Assembly (NCBI GenBank): GCA_965228045.1
Contig: OZ245789.1
Coordinates: forward strand, 1,984,001-2,048,000
Direction of reading: 5' to 3'
Length of the DNA stretch: 64,000 nt
Origin: JANQEU01 sp965228045
GTDB lineage: Bacteria > Bacteroidota > Bacteroidia > Cytophagales > Cyclobacteriaceae
Shown piece by piece: positions 9,643 through 17,208 of this stretch (its first letter is position 1; each line of letters opens with the position of its first letter). The position numbers and the translations under genes are program-made. Below the pieces are notes generated by a model. That model was not told where the DNA came from and did no database searches. It saw only the letters and a program-made list of their open reading frames with translations.

Positions 9643-10965
9643 CTATATGCAGGCCTCGGGACTCTTTCGATTTTTGGTAGATCTGCTTCGACCAATGGAG
9701 TTTAGAAATCCTGCTGGAGTCATATTTCGTGATCTCCACCTGGGAATGAATGGATGTTTAATCAGTGCATAGACGATACCTAAGGACAAGTTCAGCAGCG
9801 TGATCAAAGCAATCATAAATAACGGACCATCGAAATACATGACCAGCAGATCTCCAACAGCATTCGTAAATACCATGATCCAGACCTTTCGGGTATTGAC
9901 AGATGGCCGGTTGGCGCTGTCAAGTGAAGCGCCAATCAACTTGTCTGCCGGTAGTAAAAGCAGTACTATTCCGATTACCAGAAAAATACTACGGTCAAGA
10001 AAGGAGTCCTTTGCTATTAGACTGACCATTACTTCAGGAAAAACCATCAGAAGAAAGCTTATGGGTATTGCCAGGATCGTGGTTTTCAAAATTGAAGCTT
10101 TAAGTACTTTAAGAAATAGTCCTTGATGATTGGAATTGTAATGTTGAATTAATTTTTGAAAGGTGGTAATAGTGAAACTTCTGAGGGGTATATCCATCAA
10201 TTCGATCATCTTGGCAGGAATGGCGTAAATGGCAGCCATTTCCTTCCCCATAAACCATCCAATTATTAAAATATCACTGGTTTTCAATAAGTTAGAACCC
10301 AGTAATGTCATTAAACTATGTCGTCCAAAACCAATTATTTGACAACCTACAGACCGATTCCATTTTGGAATTCTTCGAAGGTCTGATTCCAGTAAAAAGG
10401 CAACACCGGATACCATAATATTAGCTCCTATGAGGATCTGAATTGACAAATGTAGATTCAGATCTTGCCGGTGGTACAAAGTGAGGATTATGATCACCAG
10501 ATTCAAAATCAGCCTGTAAATATTGGTTCGGAAAAAGTCCGACTTAGCCTGTGCTATCCAGGAGGCCATTTGGTGAGTCATCTGAGCAGCCAAATACCAT
10601 GGATACCAGTTAGTAAAGAATGTGAGCTCTTCCGGAAGCCTTAATAACAGACTCAGGGTTTTTGCTGCCAATATCAATCCGGTACCGGCGATAAGGTGGA
10701 TGATGCTTGCTGTAGCCAGGACCACTATCTGTTTGTCTTTCGCGCTGGACAGATATAACCGGACCATTGCCTGTCGGACTAAACCGGTTCTTAACAACTC
10801 AAGTACTCCGGCATACGACAGGAAGATCATAAGGCCGCCAAAATCCTCTATCGTCATCATTTTAGCGAAAAGTGAAAAGCTGACGATCCCCAAAAATGAG
10901 GCCGGTATATTTCCAGTAAGGGCGGTAATGTTGTCTTTTCCTATGTACCTGATCAGACGGGACAT
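9643..10965 (-). CDS. Polysaccharide flippase (Wzx/MATE-like, MOP superfamily)
   Basis: Integral membrane protein of 440 aa with about twelve hydrophobic segments, typical of Wzx translocases that move undecaprenyl-linked repeat units across the inner membrane. The start at 10965 (MSRLIRYIGKD) is preferred over the longer open frame from 11019: the extra 18 residues would run into the upstream glycosyltransferase gene, whose stop is at 10967, while 10965 leaves a clean one-base junction. The first helices (LTGNIPASFLGIVSFSLFAKMMT and the FGGLMIFLSYAG region) match the Polysacc_synt family. Neighbouring PCP, polymerase and glycosyltransferase genes support a Wzx/Wzy-dependent assembly route. 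Confidence 0.85.
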   Translation of the reverse strand: MSRLIRYIGKDNITALTGNIPASFLGIVSFSLFAKMMTIEDFGGLMIFLSYAGVLELLRTGLVRQAMVRLYLSSAKDKQIVVLATASIIHLIAGTGLILAAKTLSLLLRLPEELTFFTNWYPWYLAAQMTHQMASWIAQAKSDFFRTNIYRLILNLVIIILTLYHRQDLNLHLSIQILIGANIMVSGVAFLLESDLRRIPKWNRSVGCQIIGFGRHSLMTLLGSNLLKTSDILIIGWFMGKEMAAIYAIPAKMIELMDIPLRSFTITTFQKLIQHYNSNHQGLFLKVLKASILKTTILAIPISFLLMVFPEVMVSLIAKDSFLDRSIFLVIGIVLLLLPADKLIGASLDSANRPSVNTRKVWIMVFTNAVGDLLVMYFDGPLFMIALITLLNLSLGIVYALIKHPFIPRWRSRNMTPAGFLNSIGRSRSTKNRKSPEACI

Positions 10966-10966
10966 G

Positions 10967-12136
10967 CTAGTATTTTTCAAGAATAGTTTCAAATTGCTGA
11001 ACCCTTGTACTCCAGTCATTTTCCCTCGCCTTTCTTATCCTCGCTTCTATTTTCACAGAGGAGTTTGCCACCAATTCAAAATCGATTGCTTCCAGAAATT
11101 GTGTTTCATTCCGGGTGATTGCCACCTCATCAATAAATTCAGAAAGATCCGCAAAATTTGTGGTCACCACAGGTATTCCAGCTGCGAGGTATTCGTTGAT
11201 CTTTAATGGATAAATGCTTTTGGTGAAGTCATTTTTCACGAATGGAATCAGACCAAGGTCAATCCCCCTAAGTATGGATGGTAACTTCTCAGGGGATTGG
11301 GCCCCCAGGAATTTTACATTTGGAAATGTGGATAGAGATTTGTGTCCTGTCTGATCCACTATTCTACCTACAAATAAGAAATCGTAATCTTTAAACCATG
11401 AGATTGTTTTTTGCAGGAGGTTGAAATCCAGCCTGTCGTCAATACTACCCAGGTAGCCTATAACTTTTCTTTCGGACTTTTTTACCTCCAGGTAGGCCTG
11501 ATGGAAAAGTTCAAAGTCCACACCATTTTTCACCAGGTTGATGTGGGCATTGTATTTTGATTTTGTGGTCAGAAGTTCGGAGGAAGAAACCACCACTGAA
11601 TCGGCTTTTTTGGCAAATGTCTGCTCCAGTCGACCGCCATGTTTCGATGCCCAGGCGGCGGCATTTATCTCGTCATAACAATAGTATATTATCTCTGACT
11701 CATTAAGTTTTCCTGTAAGGAAACTTCCATGTACCGGATTGAATGCATTGATCACTGCAGGTGATGTTTGTCCCAGTTTTCTTGAATACCTGCGAATTAT
11801 GCGTGAGATCCATTTCATTTGAAGTCTCATCAGAAAGTCATGGATATCAGAATTGTTGATCCAGTTCACCGGAAGGATAGGAGGGAGTGTTAGATGATGC
11901 AATGTATTTCGCTTGTATCGAACCTCGGACAATCGTGAATTTAGTCCCAGTAGCTTTTTGGTTGGGCAGTTACCCTTTCCAAACCATGACATTATGATGT
12001 CCTTCCATGTAAACGGATAGTTGACAAATAGTACATTGTGGTTTTCAGCCAATGCACCCATGAGATGTACTACCGATTTCATGTAGTCACCTTCCCAGGT
12101 CGTCATCGAAATACAGATTATATCTTTTCGTTTCAT
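10967..12136 (-). CDS. Glycosyltransferase (GT4-like, GT-B fold)
   Basis: Putative glycosyltransferase of 389 aa. The N-terminal domain starts MKRKDIICISMTTWEGDY and includes IYYCYDEINAAAWASKHGG and VVVSSSELLTTKSKYN, segments seen in GT4-like enzymes of capsule loci. The C-terminal half has VIGYLGSIDDRLDF and a GIDLGLIPFVKNDFTKSIYPLKINEYLAAGIPVV stretch corresponding to the nucleotide-sugar site. The start at 12136 is preferred to the in-frame ATG at 12166, which lies inside the upstream PCP gene (stop at 12141). Donor and acceptor are unknown. Confidence 0.85.
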   Translation of the reverse strand: MKRKDIICISMTTWEGDYMKSVVHLMGALAENHNVLFVNYPFTWKDIIMSWFGKGNCPTKKLLGLNSRLSEVRYKRNTLHHLTLPPILPVNWINNSDIHDFLMRLQMKWISRIIRRYSRKLGQTSPAVINAFNPVHGSFLTGKLNESEIIYYCYDEINAAAWASKHGGRLEQTFAKKADSVVVSSSELLTTKSKYNAHINLVKNGVDFELFHQAYLEVKKSERKVIGYLGSIDDRLDFNLLQKTISWFKDYDFLFVGRIVDQTGHKSLSTFPNVKFLGAQSPEKLPSILRGIDLGLIPFVKNDFTKSIYPLKINEYLAAGIPVVTTNFADLSEFIDEVAITRNETQFLEAIDFELVANSSVKIEARIRKARENDWSTRVQQFETILEKY

Positions 12137-12140
12137 TTCA

Positions 12141-14267
12141 TCAGGATTTGAAGGAGACATTACCAAGCTCCAGTTTCAGGACTCTCCTAAGTTTGTCTAC
12201 AAACCCCAGACGCTGGGTAGGAAGCTCACCGATTACCTGATCCAGATGGTAATGCTTAATTCCATTTAGTACCATATGAGGTTTATGTGGTGTTATAGAC
12301 TGCCAGTCTTCGATCATCTTTTCATGAGCTGGTGTCCATGACCTGGCTGCTAGCGCTACCAAAATCAAAAGATCACTCTCCTTTAAAGCCGCTATCGGAG
12401 TGTTTCCATCACAATGGGCTGGCAGTTCAATTATAATTCTTTCATGGTCCTGTATGTCCAATTTTCTTGTGCTGAATTCATTGTTGACTTCGGAATTTGG
12501 ATCATATGTAATGCTGTTTTCGAGATCTTCGTGAGGAGTCACCATTCGAACTAGGATTCCCTTCTTCTCGAGTTGCTCCCGTATCAATGCGGCAATGGTA
12601 GTTTTGCCTTCATGGTGTTGAGCACTTCCAATTGCTATTATTCTATTATTCTCTTGTTGAAGAATTCTGCTTACCATGCTATTCACAATTCTACTTTTCA
12701 GGTGTGATGAGGTTGTCAGGAGTTTGTGGTTAAGGTCAGGAAGCGCTCCTAAAATGCGCAATCCGGTTATTTTGTGAGCATGCAGAGGTGTTTTTAGAGA
12801 ATTGTCTAACAGTACACCGGCCACCAGGATGGATAGTACGGTCACAAGGCCAAACATGAATGATGCGATAACCAGGAGTTTTCTTTTGGATTTCACAGGT
12901 ACAGTCGGATACTTTGGCCAGTCTACTACTTCAAGACTGGTGGACATTTCAATGTTCTGTTGACGCAAGCGCGCCATATTCAGTCCGTAGAGGATCTCCA
13001 GGTACTCACGCTCAGATACACTGATCTCCCTTTCCAGTCGCGCCAGGGTAGATCCTAAAGGTGCAAATCGGTCATAAAGAGTATTTAACTCTTTCAGACG
13101 CTCCTGATAGAAATCTGCATTGGCCTGACCACGATTTAACTCGATTAAGGTCTGAAGCCATTCATTGAGCAGTTGTTGGCTGGGTAGACCTTCCTTTGAG
13201 TTAGAGTAACTGTAGATCATCTCCAGGTCCTTTTTGATATCGTTTTTGTGTACTTCAATCTGATCCCTTAGCTCAAAACGTGCGGATTGTGAAATCGAAT
13301 CCGATCGTTCTACACGGGCAAGTTGTCTGGTCAACTGAGCCAATTGGTTTCGTTTATCCAGAAGATCAGTGTTCGCGGAAAGAAGACTCTCCCGTATGGC
13401 CAACTTCTCTTCAATTTGTTTTAGTGCCACCTCAGAAGCTTTGAGATTCATTTTAATGCGCGAGTACTCTTCCAGGGCATTCTGCTTTTTGATGGCAATG
13501 GCTTTTGTCTGTTCTCCGTAGTTGATCACCTGTGAGCCTGTTCGAAAAACCGTCAGCTTGTCTTCGGCATCGTTGAGCTTTTCTTTGGCCAAAGCCAGTT
13601 GTTTCTCAAAGTAAGAAACTACATCACCAGTCTCTGCTTTTTTAAGATTCTTATACCTGTCTGTGAAGATCTCAATGATCAGTTCCAGGGTGAGTTTGGC
13701 TACTGTCGGGTTTTCTGATTTGTAGTAAAGAACGATCATATCACTGGATCTGTGTCTTTTAGCTTCCAGCGATCCTAATGCTTTGATGGAATAAGGGCCT
13801 GTTGTGGCGTTTATCAACCGAAGAATTTCCGGGTAGTGCTCAGGCTGTTGCTCTATGCTTAAATACAGCTCGTGTTTCTGATCGAAAGATGTGGTACTTA
13901 ACATTTCCCGGACTGGTTTCAATGACTCAGTGTATGCCTGTGGTATAGCTTTTGAACCAAGGGAATCGATCATTTCGAGGTGCTTTGTCATCAGCTTCAA
14001 CATTACTTCTTCCTTGGTCTGACGGCTTTGTATTACACTGATCAGGTTGTCAAATGCGTTATTGACGGCATGATAATCTACCTTGTCCGATGCTCCGGAC
14101 TCCAGGTTAAAGCCAGAAGCTATGCCAGTATAAATCAGGGAGCTGACGGCATATTCTTTAGCCTGATTCATGGTCAGTATAAAAACCATAAATGCCAGAA
14201 CCAATGGGACAGGAATAATATATTTTAGGTTCCTGTAAAAAAGTCGTCCAAAGTCGAATAAGCTCAT
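12141..14267 (-). CDS. Wzz/Wzc-type polysaccharide co-polymerase with degenerate BY-kinase-like domain
   Basis: 708-aa inner-membrane protein controlling polysaccharide chain length and export. Layout: TM1 near residues 15-33, a large periplasmic region with a long coiled coil (about 200-430), a VDWPKYPTVPVKSKRK segment before TM2 (about 470-492), then a cytoplasmic P-loop domain. Walker A is intact (GSAQHHEGKTT, Lys555), but the Walker A' strand reads RIIIELPAHC where tyrosine kinases of this family have a conserved Asp, and the C-terminus lacks a tyrosine cluster. It may bind ATP without being a conventional tyrosine kinase. Its start overlaps the stop of the TolC-like gene by four bases (ATGA), implying that the two products work together. 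No Wza-type export lipoprotein is encoded in the cluster. Confidence 0.87.
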   Translation of the reverse strand: MSLFDFGRLFYRNLKYIIPVPLVLAFMVFILTMNQAKEYAVSSLIYTGIASGFNLESGASDKVDYHAVNNAFDNLISVIQSRQTKEEVMLKLMTKHLEMIDSLGSKAIPQAYTESLKPVREMLSTTSFDQKHELYLSIEQQPEHYPEILRLINATTGPYSIKALGSLEAKRHRSSDMIVLYYKSENPTVAKLTLELIIEIFTDRYKNLKKAETGDVVSYFEKQLALAKEKLNDAEDKLTVFRTGSQVINYGEQTKAIAIKKQNALEEYSRIKMNLKASEVALKQIEEKLAIRESLLSANTDLLDKRNQLAQLTRQLARVERSDSISQSARFELRDQIEVHKNDIKKDLEMIYSYSNSKEGLPSQQLLNEWLQTLIELNRGQANADFYQERLKELNTLYDRFAPLGSTLARLEREISVSEREYLEILYGLNMARLRQQNIEMSTSLEVVDWPKYPTVPVKSKRKLLVIASFMFGLVTVLSILVAGVLLDNSLKTPLHAHKITGLRILGALPDLNHKLLTTSSHLKSRIVNSMVSRILQQENNRIIAIGSAQHHEGKTTIAALIREQLEKKGILVRMVTPHEDLENSITYDPNSEVNNEFSTRKLDIQDHERIIIELPAHCDGNTPIAALKESDLLILVALAARSWTPAHEKMIEDWQSITPHKPHMVLNGIKHYHLDQVIGELPTQRLGFVDKLRRVLKLELGNVSFKS

Positions 14268-14983
14268 GATCTTTTACCTATTAAAATTTCGATTTCCTTT
14301 TTCTTTCTGAGCGCTTCAATCCTGGACTTGGTCAGTTCCTCATTCCAGAGATCATATTGGTTTTGGACGACCATCACCTCGTCGTAAGTGGCATTGCCAT
14401 TCTTAAATGCGATCTCGATCACATTCAGTCTTTGTTCACGGGTATGAAGTGTCTTTTGCTTGAGTACCAGACACTCCAGCATGGTGAGATACTGAAAATA
14501 GTGATTTAAGATCTCTGTTTTGAGACGCTGCTTATGATCGGCCTGCAGATGGTAGGAGCGCTGCCTCTTATGATTGGCCATCCTCATCAGACTCTTGCGG
14601 TTGACAAGTTTCTCAGGATCCACGGTTATGCTTAACCCGATATTCGGTAGCACGCCGACGGAAGTAATGGATTCATTATCAGGTCCGGTATATGTATTGG
14701 CAGAAAACACACTTACCCCCATCCTGAAGGATGAAAACCAGTTGCGGCTTTTTTGAAGTTCCTCTTCCTCATACATACCCATTTCTTCATCGAATGCATG
14801 TATGAGACCAGAATTGATGAAAACCCGATTTGCAAGGGAGTCAATTACTTCCTCATTGTCCAGGATATCCAGGATCCTGTGTATTTCATCATCGTAATAG
14901 TCAAATGAATTTTGTTCCTGACCCAAGGTCTGGAATACGATCATCAGACCTATTGCGACTGTGGTAATTTGAGCTTGTTTCAT
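14264..14983 (-). CDS. Short TolC-like periplasmic/outer-membrane protein (about half length)
   Basis: 239-aa secreted protein with a signal peptide (cleavage probably after residues 20-22, FQTLGQ). After an acidic N-terminal region come two possible beta-strands (FRMGVSVFSA and VLPNIGLSITV), then about 100 residues of amphipathic helix (from KLVNRKSL to the end) with the LTMLECLVLKQKTLHTREQRLNVIEIAFKNG pattern typical of one helical hairpin of TolC-family outer-membrane efflux proteins. TolC monomers usually have about 400-450 residues and two such repeats, so this is roughly half. It is the first gene of the unit read from a promoter at 15003-15075 and overlaps the Wzc-like gene by four bases, pointing to a role in glycan export. 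A plain periplasmic coiled-coil protein is the alternative. Confidence 0.6.
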   Translation of the reverse strand: MKQAQITTVAIGLMIVFQTLGQEQNSFDYYDDEIHRILDILDNEEVIDSLANRVFINSGLIHAFDEEMGMYEEEELQKSRNWFSSFRMGVSVFSANTYTGPDNESITSVGVLPNIGLSITVDPEKLVNRKSLMRMANHKRQRSYHLQADHKQRLKTEILNHYFQYLTMLECLVLKQKTLHTREQRLNVIEIAFKNGNATYDEVMVVQNQYDLWNEELTKSRIEALRKKKEIEILIGKRS

Positions 14984-15002
14984 TTTTCCTTATTTCCGAA
15001 AT

Positions 15003-15073
15003 CAAATGTAGATGCCTCCTGCAGGTCATCTTGAGCATTTTAGAAGTTTGGCAGGAAGTCTTCGATTTTTGGA
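15003..15073 (-). promoter_or_regulatory. Promoter with 43-bp shared upstream block (copy A)
   Basis: Read on the minus strand, TACATTTG at 15010-15003 fits the Bacteroidota -7 consensus TAnnTTTG and lies 20 bases upstream of the ATG at 14983. Starting exactly 20 bp further upstream, the block 15031-15073 aligns without gaps to 20771-20813 upstream of the response regulator gene: 32 of 43 positions are identical, including TTTAGA-N-GTTTGG and TCGATTTTTGGA on the plus strand. Equal spacing to both -7 boxes suggests a binding site or extended promoter controlling both halves of the polysaccharide cluster. Confidence 0.6.
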
Positions 15074-15079
15074 AAATAG

Positions 15080-15099
15080 GGCCGGCTTTTACACCGGCC
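15080..15099 (-). terminator. Hairpin 3' of glycosyltransferase gene, possible terminator
   Basis: Perfect 6-bp GC-only stem (GGCCGG at 15080-15085 pairing with CCGGCC at 15094-15099) with an 8-nt loop, 26 bases past the stop of the GT2 gene at 15125. On the minus strand it is followed by CTATTTTCC, a poor U tract, so a weak intrinsic terminator or attenuator is possible. It lies between the upstream half of the cluster and the internal promoter. Confidence 0.45.
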
Positions 15100-15124
15100 T
15101 CACTGGAAATAAAAGGATTGTCGC

Positions 15125-16039
15125 TTATCTTAAATGATCGAACTTGTAACCCAGACGACGACTGTTTTTATCATGGAATAGGTTCCAAATGATACCAGCT
15201 ATAAACGATCTCATTAGATCGTATCTTCCATTCAGGGCGTTTTTTAGCAAATTTTTAGGTACAGTAAATATGATCAGGAACAGCAAAAAGACCAGAACCT
15301 GTAGCGTCCGGAAGTTTCTCCTCATGAATAGAATTCGGTTTCTGGTTTGAAAGTATGTCTTTAGCTCCGAAGATTTACCGGTCGACATTGATTCTTTATG
15401 AATAATAAATGACGCTCTGGAGACAGCAACTTTATATCCGGCATTCTTCATTCTATGAACCCAATCCAATTCCTCATAATAAAGGAAATAGTTTTCAGAC
15501 ATCATACCCACCTCGTCGATAAGGTCTTTGCGTATCATCATGGCGGCGCCGTGGATATAGGAGGTTTCTGTAATACCGTCTGACATTTTCAATCGTTCTC
15601 CGTTTCCGATGGAACGATTTCTTCCGGTCAGGCCGTTGATTGGGGTACTACCTCCATATTGTAGAATCTCCGGTTGATCATAATAGTAGATGTATGGACT
15701 GATGGCACCAATGTTTACATCCGATTCAAGAGCTCTAACCAGTGACATGATGGTCCTGTTCGGAATGAGTGTGTCATTGTTAACGAAGAAAATGAAATCG
15801 CCGGTGACCTGGGAGAGCCCCAGGTTATTACCACCGGCGAAGCCCAGGTTGACGTTGCTTTTCACAACTTTGATCTCGGGGAATTGCGTTTCAATAGTTT
15901 CCGCATCGTTTCCCTTTGATCCGTTATCCACTACAACGATTTCAATGTTAGAATACTCCTGACGATATAATGAATCAATCAAATCGATGGTCAATTCCGC
16001 CTGATTATAATTTACCGTTACAATGCTTACTTTTTTCAT
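15125..16039 (-). CDS. Glycosyltransferase family 2 (rhamnosyltransferase-like)
   Basis: GT-A enzyme of 304 aa. It begins KKVSIVTVNYNQAELT, with VVVDNGSKGND, NLGFAGGNNLG and FFVNNDTLIP (DxD-type site), then SYIHGAAMMIRKD and ENYFLYYEELDWVHRM, the classic signature of WbbL/RfbF-like GT2 enzymes; a hydrophobic segment near residues 240-262 probably anchors it to the membrane. The start at 16039 is chosen because it gives a four-base overlap with the upstream gene's stop; the longer frame to 16114 lies inside that gene and encodes an unlikely N-terminus. It is the last gene before the 141-bp gap that holds the hairpin and the internal promoter. Confidence 0.92.
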   Translation of the reverse strand: MKKVSIVTVNYNQAELTIDLIDSLYRQEYSNIEIVVVDNGSKGNDAETIETQFPEIKVVKSNVNLGFAGGNNLGLSQVTGDFIFFVNNDTLIPNRTIMSLVRALESDVNIGAISPYIYYYDQPEILQYGGSTPINGLTGRNRSIGNGERLKMSDGITETSYIHGAAMMIRKDLIDEVGMMSENYFLYYEELDWVHRMKNAGYKVAVSRASFIIHKESMSTGKSSELKTYFQTRNRILFMRRNFRTLQVLVFLLFLIIFTVPKNLLKNALNGRYDLMRSFIAGIIWNLFHDKNSRRLGYKFDHLR

Positions 16040-17205
16040 GATTTTCTCAGGGCTTTTTCCCAGGTGACCTGTGTGTTGCCTTTCATGAGCCTTGCCGCAC
16101 CCAGGTATACGCATGCGTTCATGAAGATGAAATAAAACGGCACAAAGAACACTTTGATTTTAAGCTTTTGACTTTCGAGATAGTAGCCTATAAGCGCAAG
16201 AAGATAAAATGAGACTTGCAAAAACATGGTAAAGTCATAAAACGGATGACCATGCTTTGCCAAAATAATATTGGACCAAAAGACCGTAAATAATGCCATT
16301 GGAGCCAGTGTCCATCTTAGTACTCTATGAGAAATGTATTGGAATGAGAGCATCCCAAATCGAAAAGGATTCAGTAACTCATACAGTCTGATCACGGCCT
16401 GTAATCCTCCGGCACTAATCCTGATTTTCCTCTTAGCTTCCTCAGTCACTGAAAAAGAGGCATTTTCAACTGCCTTGGCTTCCGGCTCGTAAGCCACGAT
16501 GTATCCTTCCTTTGCAATGTGCATGGAGGTTATAAAATCTTCGATCAGAACATCTTTTTCCGGGCTTTGGTAGAGGTGCCTGCGCACGGCAAATAATTCA
16601 CCTGCAGCTCCAACCACGGTATTTATCTTGTAGTCCATTTTCTTGAGCCAGGATTCATACTTCCAGTAAATTCCCTCACCAGCGGAGGCGGCATCGGCTG
16701 TTTGATCGTTCAATACGATTTTTTCCCCGGCAACGGCACCCACCCTGTTATTTTGGAAATGTCCCGCCATTTTCCGGAGGGATTGGATGCTTAGCATCGC
16801 ATTGGCATCTGAAAATACGACAATGGGTTCTCCTAATTCCCGAATGACCCTGTTCACAGCTGCCAGCTTTCCTGCTCTTTCGGAACGGTGAAAGTGAATG
16901 ATTCCGGGATATTTTTTAATGATCTCCGCAGAATTATCATTAGACCCATCAGTCACCAAAATGGTCTTCAGTTTATCCTTTGGGTAATCCAGGGACAGGG
17001 AATTGAGGATCTTCTCCTCAATTATGTCCCCTTCGTTATATGATGCTACTATATGTGCAATATTCGGCAGATCATGGTCGTCCATCTCCGTGATTATGAT
17101 AGGCTTACGGAAGAGTGAAATGATCCTGATCAAAATACCATAACCAATATATGTGTAAAACAAGATCGCGATCGATGCAATGAATATTATTTCCAGTGTA
17201 TTCAT
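16036..17205 (-). CDS. Membrane glycosyltransferase family 2
   Basis: 389-aa membrane GT2. N-terminal helix (about 5-27), catalytic domain with HIVASYNEGDIIEEKI, ILVTDGSNDNS, VVFSDANAM and VLIEDFITSMHIAKEG (an ED pair as expected for the general base region), then KRKIRISAGGLQAV, the position of the QxxRW motif of PgaC/cellulose-synthase-type enzymes, which is not conserved here. Three C-terminal hydrophobic segments follow residue 290. It has the layout of processive biofilm polysaccharide synthases, but the missing QxxRW points to single-sugar transfer. It starts four bases after the LruC lipoprotein stop. Confidence 0.88.
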   Translation of the reverse strand: MNTLEIIFIASIAILFYTYIGYGILIRIISLFRKPIIITEMDDHDLPNIAHIVASYNEGDIIEEKILNSLSLDYPKDKLKTILVTDGSNDNSAEIIKKYPGIIHFHRSERAGKLAAVNRVIRELGEPIVVFSDANAMLSIQSLRKMAGHFQNNRVGAVAGEKIVLNDQTADAASAGEGIYWKYESWLKKMDYKINTVVGAAGELFAVRRHLYQSPEKDVLIEDFITSMHIAKEGYIVAYEPEAKAVENASFSVTEEAKRKIRISAGGLQAVIRLYELLNPFRFGMLSFQYISHRVLRWTLAPMALFTVFWSNIILAKHGHPFYDFTMFLQVSFYLLALIGYYLESQKLKIKVFFVPFYFIFMNACVYLGAARLMKGNTQVTWEKALRKS

Positions 17206-17208
17206 GAT

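Noticed and set aside
9661..9685. Third occurrence of TCGATTTTTGG, as in the shared promoter block
   Set aside because: It lies within the flippase coding region, and the other half of the block (TTTAGA-N-GTTTGG) and a -7 box at the right distance are missing, so it is chance.
10622..11206. Plus-strand reading frame of 194 codons
   Set aside because: It lies antisense to the flippase and glycosyltransferase genes, which have clear family motifs; its translation has no recognisable domain.
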